A stretch of 44,248 bases of DNA from Actinomycetes bacterium (lineage in GTDB: Bacteria > Actinomycetota > Thermoleophilia > BMS3ABIN01). A program made the position numbers and the translations under genes. A model generated the notes under the pieces. The model searched no databases and was not told the DNA's origin. It was given only the letters and a program-made list of their open reading frames with translations. The DNA is taken from the NCBI GenBank assembly GCA_024276735.1, contig JAJRWQ010000105.1, forward strand, positions 1-44,248, written 5' to 3'. Below are positions 1 through 7,299 of this stretch, in pieces; within the stretch, counting starts at the first letter, position 1; every line of letters starts with the position of its first letter.

Positions 1-1
1 C

Positions 2-37
2 CAGGTGGCGTACCTGGAAAAGTGGGAGAAGACCTGA
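2..37 (+). CDS. 3' end of an upstream CDS cut by the window edge (...QVAYLEKWEKT*)
   Basis: Open frame from the window edge to a TGA at 35-37; too short to identify. Confidence 0.25.
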   Translation, partial: QVAYLEKWEKT

Positions 38-43
38 GTAACG

Positions 44-280
44 CTAGCGCTTCTTGTCGTATTCCAGGTGAATCACCCGGTGCAGCCGCATCCGCGTCTC
101 ACCTGGAACCTCCTCGCTGGGCAGGGAGTGGTAGAGCGTCACCGTTTTCCGCAGCGTGTTCACCACTATCCGGCAGTTGCGGCAGCCATCGAGATGTTTC
201 TCGATCTCGCGGCAGGCGTCATCGGAGAGCTCGGCGTCGATGAAGTCGGATAGCGATTCGAAGATCTCGTTGCAGTTCAT
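44..280 (-). CDS. Short soluble zinc-finger anti-sigma factor (ZAS type)
   Basis: EKHLDGCRNC (Hx3Cx2C) motif; ATGA overlap with the upstream sigma gene; no TM segment. Confidence 0.8.
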   Translation of the reverse strand: MNCNEIFESLSDFIDAELSDDACREIEKHLDGCRNCRIVVNTLRKTVTLYHSLPSEEVPGETRMRLHRVIHLEYDKKR

Positions 281-897
281 GAAGCTGCCCCCTCGGTCTG
301 GTAGCTGTCGAAGTAGCCCGACAGCTGGTTCCGCAGGTAGAGCCTGGCCCGGTGCAGGCGTGACTTGACGGCCGCCTCGGTGAGGTCGAGCACCTCCGCC
401 GTCTCGGCGGTGGAGAGCTCTTCGACGTCCCTGAGGACGAACACGGCCCGGTAGATCTCCGGCATTCCTTCCACGGCACGGTTCATGACTTCGATGGCCT
501 CCTCGCTGAGGAGCTCGTCCACGGGGCTGTTGGACCAGTCGGCGATGAGCTCTCCCGAGCGGGCGGCCTCCTTGACGGCGTAGACTTCGTCGAGAAACTC
601 GTCCTCGTTGCGGTTGAGGCGGTTTTGCTTGCGCAGGCGCGAGAGGGCGGCGTTGGCAGCGATGCGGTACAGCCAGGTGGAAAAGCGGGACCGTCCCTGG
701 AACCGGTCGAGGGCGCGGATGACGTTGAGAAAGGTGTCCTGTAGTACATCCTCTGCATCTTCCCTGTTTCCCAGCATGCGCAACGCCAGGTTGTAGACGC
801 GGTCCTCGTACCGCGAGATAAGCTCCCCCAGGAGCTCTTTCTCGCCGGCGTTGATCCGCTCAACTAGTTGCCTGTCGCTGGGAACTCTATCACTCAT
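277..897 (-). CDS. ECF RNA polymerase sigma factor (RpoE/SigW-like)
   Basis: Region 2 (YNLALRMLGNREDAEDVLQDTFLNVIRAL...FSTWLYRIAANAALSRLRK) and region 4 (VFVLRDVEELSTAETAEVLDLTEAAVKSRLHRARLYLR). Confidence 0.93.
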   Translation of the reverse strand: MSDRVPSDRQLVERINAGEKELLGELISRYEDRVYNLALRMLGNREDAEDVLQDTFLNVIRALDRFQGRSRFSTWLYRIAANAALSRLRKQNRLNRNEDEFLDEVYAVKEAARSGELIADWSNSPVDELLSEEAIEVMNRAVEGMPEIYRAVFVLRDVEELSTAETAEVLDLTEAAVKSRLHRARLYLRNQLSGYFDSYQTEGAAS

Positions 898-1085
898 TTG
901 TTAGACTGTAACCTGCCGTCAAAGGATTCACCGGTCTCAACCAGCACTTGCCGTCTTTGAGTCTATCATGGATGGCGTTTTTTCGGCATCGTTGAAACCT
1001 TTGTCCCGCGGGGCCGTCAAAAGGACTGATCGAGAATTTGGCCGGAGCGGCCCACGGGGCCCTGAAGGCGAACGGAGGTAGAGAA

Positions 1086-1280
1086 GTGGCGATCTACGAC
1101 CTGAAATGTGATGAGTGCGGTCACGTGTTCGAGAAATTCGTGACCGGCTTTCTCAAGGACGAAGACAAGCGCTGCCCGCGCTGCGGCAGCAGCGAGGTTT
1201 CCCAGAAGTTCACCAGCTTCTTCGGTGGCACTTCGCGGGATGGCGGCTGCACCGCTCCCCCGGGCAGCAGCTTCGGCTGA
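1086..1280 (+). CDS. FmdB-type zinc-ribbon protein (GTG start)
   Basis: AIYDLKCDECGHVFEKFV...RCPRCGSSEVSQKFTSFF. Confidence 0.8.
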   Translation: MAIYDLKCDECGHVFEKFVTGFLKDEDKRCPRCGSSEVSQKFTSFFGGTSRDGGCTAPPGSSFG

Positions 1281-1332
1281 GCGTGAACGGCGCGGCCGGT
1301 TTGGCCGCAGGGAAAAAGGGGAAAATGCAAAG

Positions 1333-1527
1333 GTGCAGCTCGCGCAGGTAGACTTCGAAAAGTGCGAGGGACACGACAAGTGCCCCGCGAGGCAGGTGTG
1401 TCCCACCAAGGCGATCGTGCAGCTGGATCCCGGTGAGACGGTAATGATCGCCGGCGATCTCTGCCAGGGGTGCGGCGATTGCGTTGCCGCCTGCCCGGTG
1501 CATGCAATCGAGCTGCATCAATCCTAG
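1333..1527 (+). CDS. 4Fe-4S ferredoxin-like protein (GTG start)
   Basis: CQGCGDCVAACP canonical motif; degenerate first motif CEGHDKCPARQVCP. Confidence 0.75.
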   Translation: MQLAQVDFEKCEGHDKCPARQVCPTKAIVQLDPGETVMIAGDLCQGCGDCVAACPVHAIELHQS

Positions 1528-1595
1528 GGGCGCCAGCGAGGGCACGGGGCTCTTGGGGAGCGCGATCGATCGCAAAGGAACGAAAGGAGATCAAA

Positions 1596-1919
1596 TTGTC
1601 AGCCAACGGAGTTATCGAGGTGGGCGACGCCAATTTTCAGAGCGAGGTGCTGGAGTCCGACAAGCCGGTGATCGTCGACTTCTGGGCTGCCTGGTGCGGC
1701 CCCTGCCGCATGGTGAGCCCCATTGTCGAGGAAATCGCCAGCGAGTACGGTGACAAGGTGAAGGTAGCCAAGCTGAACGTGGACGAAAACAAGGAGACCG
1801 CCACCAGGTACGGCATCATGAGCATTCCCACCATCCTGCTTTTCAAGAACGGCGACATCGCCAAGCAGGTCGTGGGGGCCATGCCCAAGAGCGCGCTGGT
1901 GAAGGAACTGGGTCTCTGA
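1596..1919 (+). CDS. trxA: Thioredoxin (TTG start)
   Basis: VIVDFWAAWCGPCRMVSPIVEEIA...MSIPTILLFKNG; upstream AAAGGAGA RBS. Confidence 0.93.
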   Translation: MSANGVIEVGDANFQSEVLESDKPVIVDFWAAWCGPCRMVSPIVEEIASEYGDKVKVAKLNVDENKETATRYGIMSIPTILLFKNGDIAKQVVGAMPKSALVKELGL

Positions 1920-1947
1920 GCCGAGCCCACGGGTAAGCGCCTGATCG

Positions 1948-1979
1948 CCGCCGCCCCTGGACCGGGCGGCGGTTTTTTT
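1948..1979 (+). terminator. Intrinsic terminator after trxA
   Basis: CCGCCGCCC / GGGCGGCGG stem followed by T7. Confidence 0.85.
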
Positions 1980-1983
1980 GTTC

Positions 1984-3387
1984 CTAGTAGTGAATGGAGA
2001 CGATCGTTCCCACCGGCGCCCACTGGTAGACGAAGTGGGCATCTTCCACCGGCAGGCCGATGCAGCCGTGGCTCGAGGGCACGCCGAAGCTAGTGGACCA
2101 GTAATTGCCGTGGATGGTGTAGTCGCCGTTGAACATCAGCACCCAGGGCACGTCTGGCAGGTCGTAGTCGTCCCCCCGCATGTGCACCTTCTCGGACTTG
2201 GCGTAGATGGCATAGGTGCCGGTGATACTGGGGTTGGCCTCGGTGCCGCTGGAACAGATCATCGTGCGTACCTGCCGGTCCTCGTCGTAGAGCGTCACCG
2301 TCTGCGTCGTCAGGTTGACGTCGATCAGCTTTGCCGGCTGGATGGTGAAGGTGCTGGAGACGTCCTCGCGCAGGAAGCCGCCGCCGGTGCCCCGGAGACC
2401 GTCGGGCCCCCCGGCGAGGCTGATGGTGACCTGCTGCCCCTTGCTCCACTCGCTCTCCGGTTTGAACTGGAGTGTGTCGCCCGAGACCCACTCCCAGGAG
2501 CCGGCGGTGGGTGGATCGATCGTCAGCAGCGACTCGGCCGCATCCGGGTTGCGTATCTCCTCGCTGAAGGTGAGGGTGGGTCGCGCCCCCTGGCTCACGG
2601 CGGACTCGCCGTCGCCCGGCACGAAGAAGACCTTCAGGGGAGTGGTGGTGGCGATCGACTGCGCGTGTCGCTGGTCGCTGTATGCGCCGCCGGCGCCGGT
2701 GACGCTGGTGACGGTGAGCGTGAAGTGTGCCCCCTGGCGGTAGTCGCTCAACTCGATGTAGGCCCTGGTGGGGTTGTCGGCGTCGATGCTCGAGGTGGTT
2801 TCGATCTCCGGGTCCAGTTCGTAGGTGAAGTCCTCGATCTCGGTGTTGAATTCCACCACTATCGGCTGGCCGATCTCCACCACCTGCGGCTCATCGGAGA
2901 ATATGGGCGTCGGGGTCACCGTGGTGTAGAAGGTGGCATGTTCCTCGATCTCGCTGCTGCCGAGAAAAGACAGCACGAAGCGGTTCGCCCGTGCCCGCAC
3001 GGTCACGTCGTAGCGCGCGTCGGGCTCGAGGCTCTCACCGCCGGCGGGAACGAAGACACCGCCCTCGAGGTGGCCGTCCAGCTTGCTGTTGCCGAGGGGC
3101 TTGCCGTAGGGATCCAGCCTGGTTTCCCGTACCTCGACCTCTTCCACTTCCACCCGCAGGTGGCTGCCGGAGACCTCGATCCGGGAGTCCACCGGCAGCC
3201 CGCGCGATCCGTCCCTGGGGCTGATCGACAGCGAGGGTGGCGAAATCGCGGCATAGAGCAGCGCCACCAGCAGCACGGCGGCGATGCCGGCGGCGATGAG
3301 CACGATCGATTTTCTCCTGGCAGGCGACGATCGGCGGGTGATCTCCCGCCCCACCCTGGTCGCCCCTTCGGCGGAATTCATCATCAT
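1984..3387 (-). CDS. L,D-transpeptidase (YkuD) with N-terminal TM and Ig-like repeat domains
   Basis: Catalytic region IHGNYWSTSFGVPSSHGCIGLPVEDAHFVYQWAPVGTIV; N-terminal TM helix. Confidence 0.85.
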   Translation of the reverse strand: MMMNSAEGATRVGREITRRSSPARRKSIVLIAAGIAAVLLVALLYAAISPPSLSISPRDGSRGLPVDSRIEVSGSHLRVEVEEVEVRETRLDPYGKPLGNSKLDGHLEGGVFVPAGGESLEPDARYDVTVRARANRFVLSFLGSSEIEEHATFYTTVTPTPIFSDEPQVVEIGQPIVVEFNTEIEDFTYELDPEIETTSSIDADNPTRAYIELSDYRQGAHFTLTVTSVTGAGGAYSDQRHAQSIATTTPLKVFFVPGDGESAVSQGARPTLTFSEEIRNPDAAESLLTIDPPTAGSWEWVSGDTLQFKPESEWSKGQQVTISLAGGPDGLRGTGGGFLREDVSSTFTIQPAKLIDVNLTTQTVTLYDEDRQVRTMICSSGTEANPSITGTYAIYAKSEKVHMRGDDYDLPDVPWVLMFNGDYTIHGNYWSTSFGVPSSHGCIGLPVEDAHFVYQWAPVGTIVSIHY

Positions 3388-3504
3388 CGGGGGTTGGGTG
3401 CGTGAAACTTCGTTTACTTATTGATACCCGCCGGCCCGACGTTCAACCACCGGCGGCGCATTTCTTATCGAAGGCAGCAGGATGCCGATACACATTATAG
3501 GACG

Positions 3505-3600
3505 AAAAGGCAAACCCATCGCGAGGTGGGGACGCAAAGCCAGGGGTCTTTCCGTCACGGGAAGACAGCCCGGCTGCCGAAGCTGGTTTGCTGCCATCTA
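3505..3600 (+). ncRNA. GEMM-I / cyclic-di-GMP-I class riboswitch aptamer
   Basis: GGCAAACCCAUC-GCGA-GGUGGGGACGCAAAGCCA core with GNRA-capped P1b, then GUCUUUCCG-UCA-CGGGAAGAC stem and CAGCCCGGCUGCCGAAG. Confidence 0.87.
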
Positions 3601-3620
3601 GCAGCGTTGACGTGTTGCGA

Positions 3621-3668
3621 TAAGGCTCATTTGCTCCGACGGCCGGGTGCGAGTGAGCTTTGTTTTTG
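3621..3668 (+). terminator. Candidate riboswitch-controlled intrinsic terminator
   Basis: TAAGGCTCATTTGC pairs with GCGAGTGAGCTTTG (about 14 bp with G-U pairs), followed by TTTTTG. Confidence 0.65.
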
Positions 3669-3703
3669 TCCCCTGGGAGGTACCGGGTACGGGCGAGACG
3701 GTT

Positions 3704-3730
3704 TGCTCATTGAGGCAGCGGCAATGAGCA
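3704..3730 (+). promoter_or_regulatory. Hairpin sequestering the start codon
   Basis: Perfect 8-bp stem TGCTCATT/AATGAGCA; the right arm contains the ATG (3724-3726), the loop contains GAGG. Confidence 0.6.
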
Positions 3731-4074
3731 GGCGTATCCTTCATAGGAAGTGTCTCGGGGCAGCACTGGCGTTGACGGCCGTCGTCGCCTGTACCTGGTT
3801 GGTTTTCAGCACGCCGGCGCTGGCGCTTTCGGCGGGATCCACCACCACGGTCAAGGTAATGGTGGTGCAGTCGGTGGCAATCGACGCCAGTGGTTTCGAA
3901 ACCGGTGCCCATCTCTCTCCCGGAGAACTCCAGGTCCAGGTCGAGCTCGATCCCCTGGCGGGCGCGGCACGGGACGGGGCCGTGGAAAAGCACCAGTCGC
4001 CAACAAGCGGCCTCTTTGCCTGTGACTTCACGCAACTGGGAATCAGCGTGATCAGGACCATGACCCGCCTCTAG
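3724..4074 (+). CDS. Small secreted hypothetical protein (116 aa, signal peptide)
   Basis: MSRRILHRKCLGAALALTAVVACTWLVFSTPALA signal-like N-terminus; downstream of the riboswitch; terminator after the stop. Confidence 0.7.
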   Translation: MSRRILHRKCLGAALALTAVVACTWLVFSTPALALSAGSTTTVKVMVVQSVAIDASGFETGAHLSPGELQVQVELDPLAGAARDGAVEKHQSPTSGLFACDFTQLGISVIRTMTRL

Positions 4075-4100
4075 GCGTTCGTGGCGGGTGAAGAGCGACG

Positions 4101-4140
4101 GCGGTCCCCGGCCGGGGCGGCGGGGACCGCCTTTTGTTGT
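4101..4140 (+). terminator. Intrinsic terminator
   Basis: GCGGTCCCCG/CGGGGACCGC perfect 10-bp stem then CTTTTGTT. Confidence 0.8.
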
Positions 4141-4283
4141 GGGCGGCAGGAATAGGTCCCGTACCCGTAGAAATAAAGAGGCGCCGCGCCCCGCGGGCGC
4201 AGCGCCAGCCGCCCTTCGGGAGAGAGGCGGCCGCGGCGTATTTTTTTTGTCAGTTGCAAGGCCGAGGTACAGAGGGAGAACGA

Positions 4284-4712
4284 ATGGACATTCAGCGCAT
4301 GGTAGAGAGCAGGATCCGGGAGCTGGAAGAGCGCCGTGAAGCTGCGCCAGCGTCCGGCGGCGGCGGCGACGAGCCCCGCGCCGGCGAACGCCGCCTGCCT
4401 GAACGCGGCAGCGCGGACATTGAAGATTTCATTCTCAGTGCCGACGAAAAACTGGCAGAGGTGGCCGTCAGGGTGCTGGAGCTGACGGAGAGGCTCTCGG
4501 GCGACCTGGGGCGCATGGAACAGGAGCTGCTTCGTTCGCGCCTGGAAGTTCTCCAGGGCGCGGAGACGGTGATGGACCTGGCCATGATGCTCAGGCGCCG
4601 CTGCCGCGAGTTCCTGGCAGAAGGAGGCGGCGCCGCCATGGGCATCGAGGAGCCCGTTACGCCGCCCGGCGGGCGTCACCGGGGCGTCGCCGATCTCTTC
4701 CGCCGTACCTGA
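4284..4712 (+). CDS. Hypothetical coiled-coil protein (142 aa)
   Basis: AGGGAGA RBS then ATG; amphipathic heptad-like composition; immediately upstream of a GGDEF gene. Confidence 0.6.
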   Translation: MDIQRMVESRIRELEERREAAPASGGGGDEPRAGERRLPERGSADIEDFILSADEKLAEVAVRVLELTERLSGDLGRMEQELLRSRLEVLQGAETVMDLAMMLRRRCREFLAEGGGAAMGIEEPVTPPGGRHRGVADLFRRT

Positions 4713-4758
4713 GGCCACCGGCGTGGCGACGTTCTCGTCCTGGGGAGGCGCGTCCTAG

Positions 4759-5787
4759 ATGCCGGAAGAACCGAGTTTCGGCGCCCGGCAGAGGCAGCCG
4801 GCGTCGAGAGAGCAAGACCAGATGCTGGCGGCGGTGGCCGCCAAGTCGGGACGGTCCCTGCGTTCCCGCGGTGACCAGGCCGTCGAGCAGTGGCTTGAGC
4901 CGCTGATCGCGGACCTGGACCTGGAATCCCTCAAGTCCTTTCCCGCCAGCGAGCTGGCGGAGGCCTTCCCGGGCCTGGTGGACGAGCTCGCCCGGGCCAT
5001 CGAGCTTCCCGGCGACGACGCGCCCCAGGCTGAAACCATCGAGGCCGTCGCCGCGCTCATCGCCTCGCTGCGGCGGAGGTCCCCCTCGCTGGAGAAGCTC
5101 ATCGACGACCTGGCGCGGCTGAAGCAGGTGCTCCTGGACGCCGCCTCGCGGGACCTGCGCCGTACCGACCAGGCGCCCATCGCCATGGCTGGCAGGCTGG
5201 ATACGGGCTTTACCCGGCTGCTCAAGGCCGCCGTGATCACCCACGTGGAGAACAACTCGCGCCAGCTGCAGCAGCTCGCCGATACCGATCCCCTCACCGG
5301 CCTCTACAACGTGCGCTACTTTCGCCGCCAGCTGCACAAGCAGCTGGAGCTCTACAAGCGCTACCGGATCCCCTTTTCGCTGCTGATGATCGACCTGGAC
5401 AACCTCAAGGAGCTCAACGACACCTTTGGGCACGAGGTGGGCGACCGCGCCATCCGCAACCTGGCCGACATCATGAAGGCGGAAAAGCGCGAGACCGACA
5501 TCGCCGTCAGGTACGGCGGCGACGAGTTTTTCATGATCCTGCCCAGCAGCGACGCCGACGAGGCGGAGCGGCTGGCGCAGCGCATCAGCCGCCACAGCCG
5601 GGCCCTGAATTTCGCCAGCGGCGGCCGGGAGATGACCGCTGCCTCCATCGGCGTCGCCGCCTGCCCCGCCGACGGCACCGACGTGGGCTCGCTCCGGGCC
5701 CGGGCCGACCGGGCCCTGTACCTGGCCAAGACCCTGGGCGGCGGCACCGTGGCCCGCTACCGCGAGTTCGAGGTGGCCAACATGTGA
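4759..5787 (+). CDS. Diguanylate cyclase (GGDEF domain)
   Basis: DPLTGLYNVRYF...LLMIDLDNLKELNDTFGHEVGD...VRYGGDEFFMILP. Confidence 0.93.
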   Translation: MPEEPSFGARQRQPASREQDQMLAAVAAKSGRSLRSRGDQAVEQWLEPLIADLDLESLKSFPASELAEAFPGLVDELARAIELPGDDAPQAETIEAVAALIASLRRRSPSLEKLIDDLARLKQVLLDAASRDLRRTDQAPIAMAGRLDTGFTRLLKAAVITHVENNSRQLQQLADTDPLTGLYNVRYFRRQLHKQLELYKRYRIPFSLLMIDLDNLKELNDTFGHEVGDRAIRNLADIMKAEKRETDIAVRYGGDEFFMILPSSDADEAERLAQRISRHSRALNFASGGREMTAASIGVAACPADGTDVGSLRARADRALYLAKTLGGGTVARYREFEVANM

Positions 5788-5812
5788 CCGGCAGTCCCCG
5801 GTTGCCGACCGG

Positions 5813-6295
5813 TCAGAGCTTGTAGCCGATCTTTCTCAGGAGCTCTTTTCGCTCGGCGGCGTCCTCCTCGCTCTCCAGGCCCTTGCTGGCGAGGCCGTCC
5901 ACCACGCCCATCACCCCCCGCCCCAGCTCCGTCTCGGCGACCAGCACCTCCACCTCGTTGGCGGTGGCGCAGTAGATGCGACATACCTCGGGCACCTGCT
6001 TGATGGCGTTGAGCACGTGGATGGGAAAGCCGCCCTCCATGAAGATAATGAACAGGTGCCCGGCGGCAAGCGCCAGGGCGTTTTCCCGCGCCAGGCGGGT
6101 GAGCTCCTCGTCGTTTCCCGAGTAGCGTACCAGGCAGGGACCCGAAGCTTCGCAGAAGGCGATACCGAACTTGAGCCCCGGCGCGGCGGTGGCCATCGCC
6201 TCGTGCAGGTCCTCGACGGTCTTGATGAAATGCGACTGGCCGATGATCACGTTCATCTCCGCCGGTTTCTCGATCTTCACCACCGTGGTATTCAT
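5813..6295 (-). CDS. Adenosine-specific kinase / DUF355 family protein
   Basis: [24 protein letters not shown]...[20 protein letters not shown]...[21 protein letters not shown]. Confidence 0.8.
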   Translation of the reverse strand: MNTTVVKIEKPAEMNVIIGQSHFIKTVEDLHEAMATAAPGLKFGIAFCEASGPCLVRYSGNDEELTRLARENALALAAGHLFIIFMEGGFPIHVLNAIKQVPEVCRIYCATANEVEVLVAETELGRGVMGVVDGLASKGLESEEDAAERKELLRKIGYKL

Positions 6296-6369
6296 GCCTG
6301 CTCCTTTCCTCGATGTTCATCCGCCGCCGGCCGCCCTTGCCGACGGCCGTGCTCCCCGCGGCGCACGCC

Positions 6370-7197
6370 TCACTCTTCCTGGCAGCGGGGCCAGAGGTAG
6401 GTCCCCCTCCCCCCCACCTTGATCTTCTCGATGGCGGTGCCACAGCGAGGGCAGGGCTCCCCCTGGCGCCGGTGCACCTGGAAGACGTCCTGGTAGCCGC
6501 CGCGGGCGCCGCGGGCGTCGCGGTAGGTATCCACGGAGCTTCCCTGGAGCCGGATGGCCTTGCGCAGGGTGTCCCTGATGGCACGATGCAGCCGGGCGAT
6601 CTCCTCTTCGTCCAGGCTGGCGGAGGATCTCAGGGGGTGGATGCCGGCCAGGAAGAGCGATTCGTCCGCGTAGATGTTGCCGATGCCGGCGATGAGGCCC
6701 TGTTCCATCAGCAATGGCTTCACCGGTTTCTGGCGCCGGCGGGCGATCTCGCCCAGGCGGGCGGCGGTGAAGGAGCGCGACAGCGGCTCCGGTCCCAGCC
6801 GCTGCCAGTATTCCTCGGCGTCGGCGGCGGGCAGGAACAGCACCCGGCCGAAGCGCCGCTGGTCATGGAAGGCGATCAGGGTGCCGTCGTCCAGCTCCAG
6901 CAGCAGACGCAGGTGCCGGCGCTCTTCGCCGCGGGGCCGGCCGGCGGCCACGGTGAGCGTGCCGGTCATGCGCAGGTGGACCACCAGGGCGTCGCCGCCG
7001 GCAAGGAGGAAACGCAGGTACTTGCCCCGGCGTTCCAGCGCCTCGATGCGGCGCCCTCGGACCTGGCGGCGCAAGGCAGCCGGCGAAGCGGGGGCAGTGA
7101 TCTTTTCGTCGGAGATGGTGACGCGGTAGATGGCGCGGCCCCGCACCACCGGTTCCAGCTGCCGCCTGATGGTCTCCACCTCGGGAAGCTCGGGCAT
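6370..7197 (-). CDS. mutM: Formamidopyrimidine-DNA glycosylase
   Basis: N-terminal MPELPEVETIRRQL; GIGNIYADESLF; C-terminal zinc finger CPRC...WPRCQ. Confidence 0.93.
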   Translation of the reverse strand: MPELPEVETIRRQLEPVVRGRAIYRVTISDEKITAPASPAALRRQVRGRRIEALERRGKYLRFLLAGGDALVVHLRMTGTLTVAAGRPRGEERRHLRLLLELDDGTLIAFHDQRRFGRVLFLPAADAEEYWQRLGPEPLSRSFTAARLGEIARRRQKPVKPLLMEQGLIAGIGNIYADESLFLAGIHPLRSSASLDEEEIARLHRAIRDTLRKAIRLQGSSVDTYRDARGARGGYQDVFQVHRRQGEPCPRCGTAIEKIKVGGRGTYLWPRCQEE

Positions 7198-7299
7198 CGG
7201 CGTTTTCCTCCTGCAGGAGATCGCAAACAAAGGCAGGGACACGCACCGGGCGCGCCCCTGCCGGGATTGCCGGTTGAAAGCGGCTTGAGCCGCCGGCGC

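Noticed and set aside
1470-1595. N-terminal 42-residue extension of thioredoxin in the ORF track
   Set aside because: Overlaps the ferredoxin gene; TTG at 1596 with an AAAGGAGA RBS gives a normal-length thioredoxin
1978-3405. 475-aa plus-strand ORF antisense to the L,D-transpeptidase
   Set aside because: Low-complexity G/V/H/D-rich antisense mirror frame typical of GC-rich codon bias; the minus strand encodes a recognisable family
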